A stretch of 64,000 bases of DNA from Amaurobius ferox (taxonomy: Eukaryota; Arthropoda; Arachnida; Araneae; Amaurobiidae): positions 84,767,015 to 84,831,014 of the forward strand of contig OX578144.1 in NCBI GenBank assembly GCA_951213105.1. Direction: 5' to 3'. The position numbers and the translations under genes are program-made. The notes below the pieces were generated by a model that did no database searches, had not been told where the DNA came from, and saw only the letters and a program-made list of their open reading frames with translations. Within the stretch, counting starts at the first letter, position 1; every line of letters starts with the position of its first letter. Shown in pieces: positions 1-11,589 of the stretch.

Positions 1-106
1 GAAACAAAGAAAATTAAGTCCATAAGACAGAAGCTCATGGCATAAGGAAAGATAAAATAGCTACAGTTTGTATAAAGACCCCAGATACACCATTGTAGAA
101 GTTTAA

Positions 107-333
107 CTATGCCTATACCACTTAAATTTGACCGGAACACATTGGATGTTATATCTACAGGGACCGTAACTTCTTTCCCCTACGCATCACCTCTTGGAAG
201 GATTTTAAGACTTACAGCTTTAAGGTGCACATACTTCTCTTAGACAAGGGGATAATTTTTAAGGTTGGGCCGGGAATTGCACACGGGATCTCCGATCGCA
301 ACAACGTGCCATAGCCGTTGAGCTATCTGTGTC
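107..333 (-). repeat. SINE fragment with tRNA-like head (divergent)
   Basis: On the minus strand the head carries an A-box-like ATAGCTCAACGG and a B-box-like region ending GCAATTCCCGG. Its body shares GACCGGAACAC, GGGACCGTAAC and CTTGGAAGGA with the better-preserved SINEs at 3003-3252 and 29535-30045. Promoter boxes are degraded, so a functional Pol III gene is unlikely. Confidence 0.6.
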
Positions 334-526
334 TTAGGTATAATAGTATAATTGTAATGCCAGAAAATTAGAAAATTGTTGACTTGATTAAGTCATTTAA
401 ATTTGTTTAATTAAAATAAGCTGATTTGCATTTCTCAGCTCTCCAAAGGTGTAAATATTTTGAATACGAAAATTTGAATCTCCTTTACAATATTTTTCCG
501 ATTTCTATTTTATCATATTATAAAGA

Positions 527-612
527 ACCTTGCTGCCCTAACCGGGAATTGGACCCTGGGTCTTCGAACTGGCCAGCCGATGCTCTACAGTTGTCCTGCT
601 GGGACGAAAATA
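527..612 (-). repeat. tRNA-like SINE head remnant
   Basis: Read on the minus strand, GTAGAGCATCGGCTGG resembles an A-box stretch and GGGTCCAATTCCCGG resembles a B box with its T arm. No convincing acceptor stem closes it, so I call it a tRNA-derived repeat head and not a tRNA gene. The duplicate lies at 6157-6243 and differs by a few bases. Confidence 0.4.
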
Positions 613-1070
613 CAACGTCTTATTGTCTAAGTGGACTCTGCAATATGGGAAGCAATAATAAGAAATATAGAGAAATTGCATAGAAATTAACTATGATATC
701 TCCATGTAGTTTTAGCATCATGTCGAAATTCATTCGCATTTTCATAAACATACATTCATAAATATTAACATAAATCCATAGCCCCAAGTTTTATAAGCGA
801 CTGATGTTTCTGAGTCCCCCGATCCATGCCGTTCCAGTGTAGTGCAGAAATTTAATCATAGCCACTCGCCATTTTTTTTTTACGAATAATCAGAATTTTC
901 AAAATTCAGATCCTCCTTATTGATTTAAAGAAATATTTTTCATTCCTCAGCCGAGAGATGAATTGAAAAAAAAAGTATTTCTGAGACCTAGATTGCATAG
1001 GTAAAAATTTTCAGATATATCATACGTTAGCCCAGTGTTGAAAATAAAATGCGATTCTAAAAAAAAAAAA

Positions 1071-1763
1071 AATATGATGTGGGCAACACATGACTTTCCT
1101 TATATAATGTAATGAATTTACTACTTTTACAGTAAAAACAATAGGTTTTCCTTATAGTAGATACTAATATTCTTTCCAAGATATTGAATATTGAATTTTT
1201 GGCAATTAGTCGTCATATTCATTGATATAGCATCATATTTATCCATTTGGCGAGATTTTCGTTAATTTGGTAACATTTCAAAAAGTCGCCAAGTTGGCGA
1301 CATTCCGCCGAATTCGTCGCCAAAATCTCGCCAAGCGTTATGGACGAAGAAATAAGTTATTCTTACAGTAGATAGATGGCTATTGACGCTCATATACAAA
1401 ATTATTACTTAAAGTATCTTTTTTCATGAATGGAACGAGCTAGATCCACGGGAATGATGTCGCCCAAATTATCGCATGGTATTAAATATGAAAATTGAAC
1501 ATGTTTCTCAATAGGATATATATATTTTTTAATTTTATATGACTTTTTGATAATTTTTTTGAAAAATGTGCAATATCTCGAGAACGGTTCATTTTAGCGT
1601 TCTAAAATTTATGTCAATCGTTTTTTAATGAAAAATTACATGAAAAATGTCTATTTGCGTAATTTTATTAGCGGTTTTGATTTTTTGACGATTTTTTCAA
1701 AATTTCATTCGAAAATTTAGGGGGGTTCTGAACATTCGGTTGCGTATAAAAACAATAGGCTGA
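1071..1763 (+). mobile_element. RepA, 5' three-quarters
   Basis: Starts at ATGATGTGGGCAACACATG after an A run and follows the RepA consensus through the TTGGCGA-rich core and the GAACATTCGGTTGCG block. It stops at AACAATAGGCT, just before the (CA)n tail present in full copies such as 51666-52638. Non-coding. Confidence 0.8.
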
Positions 1764-1856
1764 TATAGATTTTTTGTTATTGTGCACGCCTGTATTGTCT
1801 TGTTTGGTGCATTAAAAATTTTGAATTTAAAGTTATTTTTTTATTTCAAAGAAAAT

Positions 1857-1877
1857 ACGTTTCCTGTTAGGAAACGT
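1857..1877. other. Perfect 8-bp hairpin
   Basis: ACGTTTCC, loop TGTTA, GGAAACGT: an eight-base stem with a five-base loop. The counterpart at 7464-7484 has lost the last pair (GGAAACGC). Role unknown; it is not followed by anything that looks like a terminator or an element end. Confidence 0.6.
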
Positions 1878-2027
1878 AAAGTTTTCTAAAATAAAAAAAT
1901 TTTAACAAACTGTTTCCTAGAATAAATTATCTATACATCCTCTTCATAGAGGAGATTTTATAAGTTGTAAGCCATGTTTATGACTAACCCGTTTGTGCTC
2001 TGGCATTCTGGTACATAGGTATCAGGC

Positions 2028-2111
2028 TACTAGTAAGACCAGAATATGCTTACTAGTAAACGTCTCGGATACTAGTAAGACCAGAATATGCTTACCAGTA
2101 GATGTACCGGA
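2028..2111. repeat. 42-bp direct repeat, two units
   Basis: TACTAGTAAGACCAGAATAT begins at 2028 and again at 2070, giving a 42-bp period. Each unit contains ACTAGT palindromes. The same pair exists in the second large duplicate near 7637-7720. Confidence 0.75.
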
Positions 2112-2119
2112 TAGAACGA

Positions 2120-2545
2120 TTCAAGCTGGTATTCTAATGTGTGTGTCAATTGTTTTATAACAAAAAATTATGCATAAAATAATTAATTTTTATCATTATT
2201 GAATACTCTGATATTTTATGATTTTTTTTTTTCAAAATTACATCCGAAAATTGGGGTTTTTCCGAAAAGTAAAATCGTGTTTCAAATCAATAGAATTCGA
2301 GTATTCACTGATTGTAATAATCATATATTCTTCTTAATCCCTCCTTTCGTTTCTGAGATATCGTATTCATAGACTCACGGACACCTACAATAATATACGT
2401 ATCCACACGCAGACATCACCTCAGAAACTTTCGATTCGAGTTCAGAGATGTTTGAAACGTACTCTTCTGAAAGAAAAAAACGAATTCGAATTTTCGACTG
2501 TCACAAAACGTTTTCTATATATTTCATTATACTTTGTATGTAGGT
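2120..2545 (+). mobile_element. Older RepA 3' tail
   Basis: Diverged but alignable with the RepA 3' half: TGTCAATTGTTTTATAAC, then CATCCGAAAATTGGGG, then the CACTGATTGTAATAATC block, ACTCACGGACACC, ACATCACCTCAGAAA and GAATTCGAATTTTCGACTGTCACAAAACG. It represents an older subfamily in which the (CA)n tract is absent. The duplicate is at 7746-8156. Confidence 0.65.
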
Positions 2546-2686
2546 AAAGCAACGATCATCTACCTTTGGTTTATTAATCAGGAAGTATTACAGCATACAG
2601 CAATATAACATAAAAGAATGATTACAGAAATTTACGTGCCAAATATTTTAATTTCAGTTATTTAAGTTCACAGAACTTATAAATAT

Positions 2687-3000
2687 CTGATGTGGACAGC
2701 CTATGACTTTCCCTATATAAAGCAATGAGTGTACTTATTTTATAGCAAAAAAAAATATACACAAGATCTATGGACCAACGTTTTTAATGTTGAGTTGTAG
2801 ATTTGGCGCTTTTCCGGATGATAACAAGTAAAACTATTTGGAAATACCCTATTAACTTATACTTCAACGCAACTATAAATTGGTAATTATCAATATTGAT
2901 AGCATTCGCAATACGTACTAGAGACCATATATTAACATATTTTAATAAAAAATTCATCAATTTGGCGATGTTTTCGTTAACTTAGACATTTTGTAATTTT
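2687..3000 (+). mobile_element. RepA 5' head, divergent subfamily
   Basis: Begins CTGATGTGGACAGCCTATGA and keeps the start order of RepA (inverted-repeat block, then the oligo-A tract, then TTTGGCGATGTTTTCGTTAAC). It carries a subfamily block, TTTTCCGGATGATAACAAG, also found inverted at 17390-17410. It ends where a SINE begins. Counterpart at 8296-8608. Confidence 0.65.
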
Positions 3001-3002
3001 AC

Positions 3003-3252
3003 CGACCTATCTGAAGGTGAAAGGTATCTGTTTGGACGGCCGGAAATTGCCACTAGACCGGAACTCTGTGGGAGCGGTTTTCACAGGGACCGTACCATTC
3101 TTCTCCTATCACCAACCTCTTGGAATGACTTACGGACTCATATATTTAACGTTTAACGTATCCGTACTCCGCGTGAACACCGGGACAGTTTGGGTAACGC
3201 CAAGAATCGAACTCGAGTCATTCGAGTGCAGTGCCTGCGCGCTGAGTCTGTT
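3003..3252 (-). repeat. SINE, nearly full length
   Basis: The minus strand reads from a tRNA-like head (B-box-like GAGTTCGATTCTTGG) through ACACGCGGAGTACGG-type and GAGAGGTTGGTGATAGG-type body blocks to CCGGCCGTCCAAACAG. It shares these in order with the SINE at 29535-30045. The open frame across it is accidental. Confidence 0.75.
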
Positions 3253-3954
3253 TAAGGAAATAAAGATTTAAGTAACATTTAATGAAGTAAAATTTGCGAT
3301 GAATAATATCCCATATAGCTTGAAATGTGTCAATTAATTCATTTGTCAAAATTTTAACGACTAAATATTTTAATAAACAATAAAAATTCTGTTTCAAGCA
3401 AGAAAGTAAAAATATTTCTTAAAATTTATTTTCTAAAAGCCATTTTTAAAATGGAGAAGCATTCATCAAAATAGCATCAAAGATCGGAAATGTGAAAGAG
3501 AGAAATATCATGCGAGGTTTGAAAACGAATTTAAAACAATGCATGAAAGTTATCGAAAAGAAGAGAGAAAGAGATAATGAAATATTTTTTGTTTTTCGGA
3601 ATGAAATGTTGAGTAAAATAAATGTGAGTTATAATTTTGATTAGAATATTAAAGGATTAAACAGTGAATATATTGTTAATTTCATGAAGCGCCGCCGTGA
3701 CAATTACTTTTATTGAGAATTTTAAATGTTTCAATTCATATATGAATAAAATATTTTTGGTAACGATATTTCAAAGTTATCTTTAAGTCATCTTGAGAAG
3801 AAATATGAAATACAGAAGGGAAATTTCATAATATAAAAAGTTTTTAGGTTCACTGCATAGCTTAAATTGCACCTCATAGAATCCAAATCAAATTGCTTGC
3901 TTAATTGTCATAGAAATCTAAAATATCAATATATATGCCCGTCATTGAACTTAG

Positions 3955-4086
3955 GTTGTTGTTGTTGAGACCCAGACCGTCCGCCCTACCAGAAAGGTGT
4001 AAGGCAACTGTTTGGACGGCCGGGAAAAGCCACCCAATTTAGACCGGAACCCAGTGGGGGGGGGGGGGCATCCACAAGGACCGTAC
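3955..4086 (-). repeat. SINE 3' end with (GTT)n tail
   Basis: The GTTGTTGTTGTTGAGACCCA start is the complement of the SINE tail, followed by GACCGTCCGCCCTACCAG and GTTTGGACGGCCGGG. A run of twelve G near 4058-4069 interrupts the body. The same tail block sits at 56327-56370, which fixes the family's 3' end. Confidence 0.7.
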
Positions 4087-4144
4087 ATTGAACTTATGTA
4101 TTTAGGTTTCTAGGATCCCGAAATAAGGAATTTTTAACTGTACG

Positions 4145-4225
4145 TTAAAGCCGATACCTTATTGATGTTAAAGCCGATACGCTATCGATGTTAAAGCCGA
4201 AACGCTATTCATGTTAAAGCGTGCA
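4145..4225. repeat. 27-bp tandem repeat, about three units
   Basis: TTAAAGCCGATACCTTATTG, TTAAAGCCGATACGCTATCG, TTAAAGCCGAAACGCTATTC and a partial TTAAAGCG follow one another with a ~27-bp period. No gene is associated. Confidence 0.8.
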
Positions 4226-5630
4226 ATGACCGATAGGTTTGTGACAGCAATATTAAGCTTCTTTAAATTAAATTCATCTTTTAAACTTGTTATGTGTGTG
4301 TCTTTATTATCTTCCTTTATAGCTGTCCAAAATATAAATTCCTCGCAAGAACCCAGTTGATGTTTTGATAGAGCTTACACACTCTATACTTTATGTTTGG
4401 CAAAAAACACAGGATAATTTGGATATTGGAAGCCATATTCTCTTTTGGCGGCCAAAAACGTTCTGGACTTCTGATTTCTCGATCTATATATCAAAGTTGC
4501 TGCCGACGACCACTAATGACTCATTCCGTCAGTTTGACTTCAGGTTTGTTGGTCTATCTTGCACTAAAAATGGGGAATCCAACTTATCTTCGAAACAACT
4601 TTGTATCGTCAGTTTGTGCTTAATTACGCCGTTTGAGTTTTTCTTAACGGATAAACTTATTTAACTCTATCGAAGTTTTATTCACAATAATGTATTTACG
4701 TAAAAACATTTCAGTTCCATCGGATTAGAAGCATTGCCCATTTCTTTACCGCAAAATCGAAATTCCTTAGTATATACAAACAGCAATTTATAACATAAAG
4801 TTTCTTTTCAAAAGCTTTGGCTTTCTTAACCTTAACTTGAAGTTGATTTCATATGAGATTAAGGAATAACATTGGAAAGTAAAAATAAACATTCATAAAA
4901 TAATTTTAGTAAAAAATTCATGCAAGTCTGTAAGGTAAAGTTAAGTAAGAAACAGGAAAATAAAATATGGAGTTTCAATGTTGTTTTAGTGCCACGTCAA
5001 AACCTATTCACTTTCTCATGAACACACATTCATAAATATTTATATCAGTTTGTATTCCAAATTTTCATGTTTTATAAGATTCTGATATTGTGCTATTTCT
5101 TGATCAATACTACTCCAGTGCGGGGCGAAAATTTAATCATAGCAACCCACTCCTTTATTTTCCAAATAATGAAGAGTTTTCAAATTCAGACACATTTTAT
5201 TGATTTAAGGAAGTATATTTCAATCCTCAGGCAATCAACAATATTTGAAATATATAATGTGACATCGTGTGAGGCGCTTTTCTGTCGATAAACTAATTTT
5301 ACTATGTTATTTATTAATTTTTTTGAAATACATAGTATATTATATGTAATAGAAAAACATCCAATTCTGAGAGTTTTACAAGCTGACGTATACTTAACAC
5401 AAATTACTCGGTTTTTGAATGATACCCGTGTATATGCGAAATGACTGGGCAACGATTGTGCAATGACTCTTTGACAAGGGCTTTTACTGGGTTATTTTCT
5501 AGATTAAAAATGTTATTAATAAATTATTTCGCATTGGTGCAATTGTTTTCTTTCAGGTGCCATTTGATGGCTATTTCTTAGATGGTAAGGTACAACAGTG
5601 CTGTTGTTATTACATATCCTTCTTGTCTGA
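4226..5630. other. Unrecognised stretch
   Basis: AT-rich sequence without a transposon signature. A 99-codon open frame on the plus strand (4365-4664) overlaps a second one in another frame and has no recognisable motif, so I do not call it a gene. Near 4970-5170 some blocks (AGTTTTAGTGCCA..., ACATTCATAAATATT) are distant relatives of 690-900. Confidence 0.5.
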
Positions 5631-5736
5631 AACAAAGAAAATTAAGTCCATAAGACAGAAGCTCATGGCATAAGGAAAGATAATATAGCTTCAGTTTGTC
5701 TAAAGACCCCAGATACACCATGGTAGAAGTTTAACT

Positions 5737-5963
5737 ATGCCTATACCACTTAAATTTGACCGGAACACATTGGATGTTATATCTACAGGGACCGTAACTT
5801 ATTTCCCCTACGTATCACCTCTTGGAAGGATTTTAAGACTTACAGCTTTAAGGTGCACATACTTCTCTTAGACAAGGGGATAATTTTTAAGGTTGGGCCT
5901 GGAATTGCACACGGGATCTCCGATCGCAACAACGTGCCATAGCCGTTGAGCTATCTGTGTCTT
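5737..5963 (-). repeat. SINE fragment with tRNA-like head, duplicate copy
   Basis: Same sequence as 107-333, carried by the second copy of the large duplication. It came with that duplication and is not an independent insertion. Confidence 0.6.
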
Positions 5964-6156
5964 AGGTATAATAGTATAATTGAAATGCCAGAAAATTAGA
6001 AAATTGTTGACATGATTATGTCAATTAAATTTATTTAATTAAAATAAGCTGATTTGCATTTCACAGCGCTCCAAAGGTGTAAATATTTTGAATACGAAAA
6101 TTTGAATCTCCTTTACAATATTTTTCCGATTTCTATTTTATCATATTATAAAGAAC

Positions 6157-6243
6157 CTTGCTGCCCTAACCGGGAATGTGGACCCTGGGTCTTCGAACTG
6201 GCCAGCCGATGTTCTACACTTGACCTGCTGGGACGAAAATACA
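6157..6243 (-). repeat. tRNA-like SINE head remnant, duplicate copy
   Basis: Counterpart of 527-612 in the second large duplicate. A one-base insertion (GGGAATGTGGACC against GGGAATTGGACC) breaks the short open frame seen in copy 1, which argues that the frame is not coding. Confidence 0.4.
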
Positions 6244-6686
6244 ACGTCTTATTGTCTAAGTGGACTCTGCAATATGGGAAGCAATAATAAGAAATATAGA
6301 GAAATTGCATAGAAATTAACTATGATATCTCCATGTAGTTTTAGCATCATGTCGAAATTCATTCGCATTTTCATAAACATACATTCATAAATATTAACAT
6401 AAATCCATAGCCCCAAGTTTTATAAGCGACTGATATTTCTGAGTCCACCGATCAATGCCGTTCCAGTGTAGTGCAGAAATTTAATCATAGCCACTCGCCA
6501 TTTTTTTTGTACGAATAATCAGAATTTTCAAAATTCAGATCCTTCTTATTGATTTAAAGAAATATTTTTCATTCCTCAGCCGAGAGATGAATTGAAAAAA
6601 AAAGTATTTCTGAGACCTAGATTGCATAGGTAAAAATTTTCCGATATATCATACGCGAAATAAAATGCGATTCTAAAAAAAAAATC

Positions 6687-7376
6687 TGATGTGGGCAACA
6701 CATGACTTTCCTTATATAATGTAATGAATTTACTACTTTTACAGTAAAAACAATAGGTTTTCCTTATAGTAGATACTAATATTCTTTCCAAGATATTGAA
6801 TTTTTGGCAATTAGTCGCCATTTTCATTGATATAGCATCATATTTATGCATTTGGCTAGATTTTCGTTAATTTGGCAACATTTCTAAAAGTCGCGAAGTT
6901 GGCGACATTCCGCCGAATTCGTCGCCAAAATCTCGCCAAGCATTATGGACGAAGAAATAAGTTATTCTTACAGCAGATAGATGACTATTGGCGCTCATAT
7001 ACAAAATTATTACTTAAAGTATCTTTTTTCATGAATGGAACGAGCTAGATCCACGAGAATGATGTCGCCCAAATTATCGCATGGTATTAAATATGAAAAG
7101 TGAACATGTTTCTCAATAGGATATATATATATATTTTAATTTTATATGACTTTTTGATAATTTTTTGAAAAATGTACAATATCTCGAGAACGGTTCATTT
7201 TAGCGTTCTAAAATTTATGTCAATCGTTTTTTAATGAAAAATTACATACAAAATGTCTATTTGCGTAATTTTATTAGCGGTTTTGATTTTTTGACGATTT
7301 TTTTAAAATTTCATTCGAAAATTTAGGGGGGGTTCTGAACATTCGATTGCGTATAAAAACAATAGGCTGATATAGA
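6687..7376 (+). mobile_element. RepA, 5' three-quarters (duplicate)
   Basis: Duplicate-borne counterpart of 1071-1763, truncated at the same base. The truncation therefore predates the large duplication. Confidence 0.8.
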
Positions 7377-7745
7377 TTTTTTGTTATTGTGCTCGCCTGT
7401 ATTGTCTTGTTTGTTGCATTAAAAATTTTGAATTTAAAGTTATTTTTTTATTTCAAAGAAAATACGTTTCCTGTTAGGAAACGCAAAGTTTTCTAAAATA
7501 AAAATTTTTTAACAAACTGTTTCCTAGAATAAATTATCTATACATCCTCTTCATAGAGGAGATTTCATAAGTTGCAAGCCATGTTTATGACTAACCCGTT
7601 TGTGCTCTGGCATTCTGGTACATAGGTATCAGGTTACTAGTAAGACCAGAATATGCTTACTAGTAAACGTCTCGGATACTAGTAAGACCAGAATATGCTT
7701 ACCAGTAGATGTACCGGATAGAACGATTCAAGCTGGTATTCTAAA

Positions 7746-8156
7746 GTGTGTGTCAATTGTTTTATAACAAAAAATTATGCATAAAATAATTAATTTTTAT
7801 CATTATTGAATACTCTGATATTTCATGATTTTTTTTTTCATAATTACATCCGAAAATTGGGGGTTTTCCGAAAAGTAAAATCGTGTTTCAAATCAATAGA
7901 ATTCGAGTATTCACTGATTGTAATAATCATATATTCTTCTTAATCCTTCCTTTCGTTTCTGAGATATCGTATTCATAGACTCACGGACACCTACAATAAT
8001 ATACGTATCCACACACAGACATCACCTCAGAAACTTTCGATTCGAGTTCAGAGATGTTTGAAACGTACTCTTCTGAAAGAAAAAAACGAATTCGAATTTT
8101 CGACCGTCACAAAACGTTTTCTATATATTTCATTATACTTTGTATGTAGGTAAAGC
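7746..8156 (+). mobile_element. Older RepA 3' tail (duplicate)
   Basis: Counterpart of 2120-2545 within the second large duplicate, with the same subfamily differences from the main RepA sequence. Confidence 0.65.
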
Positions 8157-8295
8157 AACAATCACCTACCTTTGGTTTATTAATCAGGAAGTATTACAGC
8201 ATACAGCAATATAACATAAAAGAATGATTAGAGAAATTTGCGTGCCAAATATTTTACTTTCAATTATTTAAGTTCACAGAATTTATATATAAATA

Positions 8296-8608
8296 TCTGA
8301 TGTGGACAGCCTATGACTTTCCCTATATAAAGCAATGAGTGTACTTATTTTATAGTAAAAAAATATACACAAGATCTATGGACCAACGTTTTTAATGTTG
8401 AGTTGTAGATTTGGCGCTTTTCCGGATGATAACAAGTAAAACTATTTGGAAATACCCTATTAACTTATACTTCAACGCAACTATAAATTGGTAATTATCA
8501 ATATTGATAGCATTCGCAATTCGTACTAGAGACCATATATTAACATATTTTAATAAAAAATTCATCAATTTGGCGATGTTTTCGTTAACTTAGACATTTT
8601 GTAATTTT
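8296..8608 (+). mobile_element. RepA 5' head, divergent subfamily (duplicate)
   Basis: Counterpart of 2687-3000 in the second large duplicate; ends at the same SINE junction. Confidence 0.65.
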
Positions 8609-8610
8609 AC

Positions 8611-8863
8611 CGACCTATCTGAAGGTGAAAGGTATCTGTTTGGACGGCCGGAAATTGCCACTAGACCGGAACTCAGTGGGAGCGGTATTCACAGCGACCG
8701 TACCATCCTTCTCCTACCACCAACATCTTGGAATGACTTACGGACCCACATATTTAACGTTTAACGTATCCGTACTCCGCGTGAACACCGGGACAGTTTG
8801 GGTGACGCCAAGAATCGAACTCGAGTCATTCGAGTGCAGTGCCTACGCGCTGTTTAAGGAAAT
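8611..8863 (-). repeat. SINE, nearly full length (duplicate)
   Basis: Counterpart of 3003-3252. It differs by a few substitutions and by loss of GAGTCT in the tRNA-like head. Confidence 0.75.
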
Positions 8864-9492
8864 AAAGATTTAAGAAACATTTAATGAAGTAAAATTTGCG
8901 ATGAATAATATCCCATATAGCTTGAAATGTGTCAATTAATTCATTTGTCAAAATTTTAAAGGCTAAATATTTTAATAAACAATAAAAATTCTGTTTCAAG
9001 CAAGAAAGTAAAAATATTTCTTAAAATTTATTTTCTGAAAGCCATTTTTAAAATGGAGAAGCATTCATCAAAATAGCATCAAAGATCGGAAATGTGAAAG
9101 AGAGAAATATCATGCGAGGTTTGAAAACGAATTTAAAACAATGCATGAAAGTTATCGAAAAGAAGAGAGAAAGAGATAATGAAATATTTTTTGTTTTTCG
9201 GAATGAAAAGTTGAGTAAAATAAATGTGAGATATAATTTTGATTAGAATATTAAAGGATTAAACAGTGAATATGTTGTTAATTTCATGAAGCGCCGCCGT
9301 GGCAATTACTTTTATTGAGAATTTTAAATGTTTCAATTCATATATGAATAAAATATTTTTGGTAACGATATTTCAAAGTTATCTTTAAGTCATCTTGAGA
9401 AGAAATATGAAATACAAAAGGGAAATTTCATAATATAAAAAGTTTTTAGGTTCACTGCATAGCTTAAATTGCTCCTCATAGAATCCAAATCA

Positions 9493-10547
9493 TTTCATTA
9501 AATAATGCCACTGAATAATGAATACTTGGTGCAATCTATGAATAATGCTTGGTGCAATCTACGAATAATTTAACCAACGATCTTCCATAATAATAGCCGA
9601 TGTTTTTCTTTTTGTATATGTGTGTGTATGTGAGGGTCGTTTGTATGGAAAAATGGAAGGCTCAGACAGCCACAAATTTCGGTACTTGGCTAGCTGGGAT
9701 CGCGGTATAACATGTCTCGGCGAGTTTTTTAAAATTCGAATTAGTGTTTTAGTTATTTACGTTTTAGCACAATTGTGAGTGATTTTCACATAAATCAGTT
9801 CTATGACGACTGAAAATATTCTCCAGAGATTCTATCTTGACGTTACTTTGGACTGTAGAAAGACCAAATAACATTCTATCCAACGATCTTTCATCGAAAT
9901 TCGTAGAATTGTTCGTTCATATTTTATTATTTATTATTAAACATCGAAATTTGCATTTTTTAGATAATCAAATTCTTATTTCGCTCCATTCAAAAAAGGA
10001 AGATTAGCACAATTCTACACTGTAAATAAAAGTAACTGAAATGAAATATTTGCTGTAAATGAAGCTTCATTTCAAACGCTGATTTTTCGTGAAATATGTT
10101 TATCATATGTGCAATCGCGAGTGAATAAGTATCATATACGAGCCAGCAAATGAAAGGAACGTTTCATATACAGAATTTCACTAAAATTCAGATACTAAAG
10201 TTTCGCGAATAATTAAATCACTATGAGCCATTGACATTAATCTAAATGGCGGTTTACGGCATGCTCGGGAACAAATATGTAGCAGATAATTTGCAATTTA
10301 TTAATTTAGATATGTAATATCAACTGTAAAATGTTAAAAAATATGCCTTTAAATGTTTTTAAAAATAGCAGCACTCATGCAAAAACACTTTTTAAACAGG
10401 GATTTCAATCATTATTGGATATAATATAGTAATAACAGAAACCAAGGCTTAACTACTACCTGGAACAATTGGGAAAATCAAGATTTAAACAATCGGCTAT
10501 TGCTTCATAATATTAGGGTATTCTACAAAAACCGCACTGTACTATTT
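9493..10547. other. No feature recognised
   Basis: AT-rich, no usable open frame. The phrases TGGTGCAATCTATGAATAAT and CCAACGATCTTCCAT recur within a few hundred bases, but the repeats are short and imperfect. Confidence 0.5.
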
Positions 10548-10612
10548 TGCATTGTATGATTGCATTGTATGATTGCATTGTATGATTGCATTGTATGATT
10601 GCACTGTATGAT
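10548..10612. repeat. 13-bp minisatellite, five units
   Basis: TGCATTGTATGAT repeats without gaps at 10548, 10561, 10574, 10587 and 10600; the last unit has one substitution (TGCACTGTATGAT). Confidence 0.95.
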
Positions 10613-11589
10613 TTTGTGATATATACGACAATGGATAGAAGGCAAATAAAATTGTAAAACCTTCTGTTTAATAAGTTTTCATTTCTACAGATTATTATTC
10701 GGTTTACTACGACTAATGTTTATTTTAATGACTTGCATTTCATTGATTTCTTTATCTAGTAATCATTAGGATTTTATTAATTATTTACTTTTGGGGGCTA
10801 AACTATGTCTCTTTAAGTTCAGTTTTAACCCTTATATTTAACTTATTAACGTCATCTAATTTATATGCTGCAATTAGCGCAATAAATGTTCATATATTAT
10901 GTTTGTTTTTACATTTAGTGTGATAAATTGTGCCATTTATTAAATTACGAAATTACTATTAACTGTGTCATTAAATTTTAAAGAAAGTATAAAAGTAATG
11001 CATGTATTTACAAATTTTGATGGAAACATACACCAATTATTTTTGTGTTAAATGTGCATGTATTTGTGCGATTGTGCTCGAATAATTATTGCATATACTG
11101 TGCCCTTTTATTTATGTACACATTACATTTTTCTGATCATAATTTCCCTAAAACTTAACCAAGTTTTTAATTTGGATACATGGTGTAAATTGATGTTTTG
11201 CAGTTCATCTCTGAAAGTAATTGGGAAGAAATGTAATATTGTTTTTTACTAATTTACATTGTTCGACGATAACTCCGGTAAAACATAAGCAAATTATCGG
11301 AAATTTTGATATTTGGTGCTATAAACTTATGTTTTACAAACCGAATTCATTTTGGAACCTGGTCGGATAATAATTGCACGTTCTAAGATCCCTAAACTGA
11401 TATATTTTCCCCAAGTTTTCGCCTATGAAATTGAACCAATTTATTTTTTGGATATGTTGTCCGCAGTTTTTCGGACCAGGTTCATTGGTAAACAGAGTTG
11501 AATAATTATTACATATGTTACGCACCCTTTACTAATATGGGCATTTTCCGATAGTAATTTATCTAAAATTCCATCAGTAACAACCGTGA
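10613..11589. other. No gene; faint internal repeat
   Basis: A diverged pair of blocks, GAATAATTATTGCATATACTG near 11080 and GAATAATTATTACATATGTTA near 11500, suggests an old ~410-bp duplication. The open frame at 11052-11252 lies inside it and has no recognisable domain. Confidence 0.4.

Larger units (their letters stand above)
1..3892. repeat. Direct duplication, copy 1
   Basis: This segment recurs in the same orientation at 5631-9492 with very few substitutions and scattered small indels; for example, 17 bases near 1026-1045 are missing from the other copy. Homology stops sharply at 3892, after GAATCCAAATCA. The left limit is unknown because position 1 is already inside the repeat. It holds SINE pieces, a tRNA-like remnant and three RepA pieces, and no credible gene. 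Short frames inside it, such as 426-683 and 3017-3271, translate SINE sequence. The distance of about 5.6 kb between copies fits a tandem duplication of a unit near 5.63 kb whose second copy is cut off. Confidence 0.9.
5631..9492. repeat. Direct duplication, copy 2
   Basis: Second copy of 1-3892. It starts at GAAACAAAGAAAATTAAG and ends at GAATCCAAATCA, after which the two flanks share nothing. Order and orientation of the internal pieces are the same: SINE fragment, tRNA-like remnant, RepA head, hairpin, 42-bp repeat pair, older RepA tail, RepA head, SINE. The low divergence suggests a fairly recent event, or an assembly that kept two haplotypes in series. Confidence 0.9.

Noticed and set aside
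527..612. Possible functional tRNA gene
   Set aside because: A- and B-box-like words are present but no acceptor stem or anticodon arm closes, and the copy lies in a duplicated repeat.
426..683. 85-codon plus-strand frame, seen again at 6054-6287
   Set aside because: The two duplicates differ by a frameshift and the frame crosses a tRNA-like SINE head on the opposite strand.
3017..3271. 84-codon frame repeated at 8625-8873 with similar protein
   Set aside because: Similarity comes from the large DNA duplication; the sequence is SINE read backwards.
4365..4664. 99-codon frame as a candidate small gene
   Set aside because: No domain, an overlapping frame of similar length, and no second copy or splice signal to support it.
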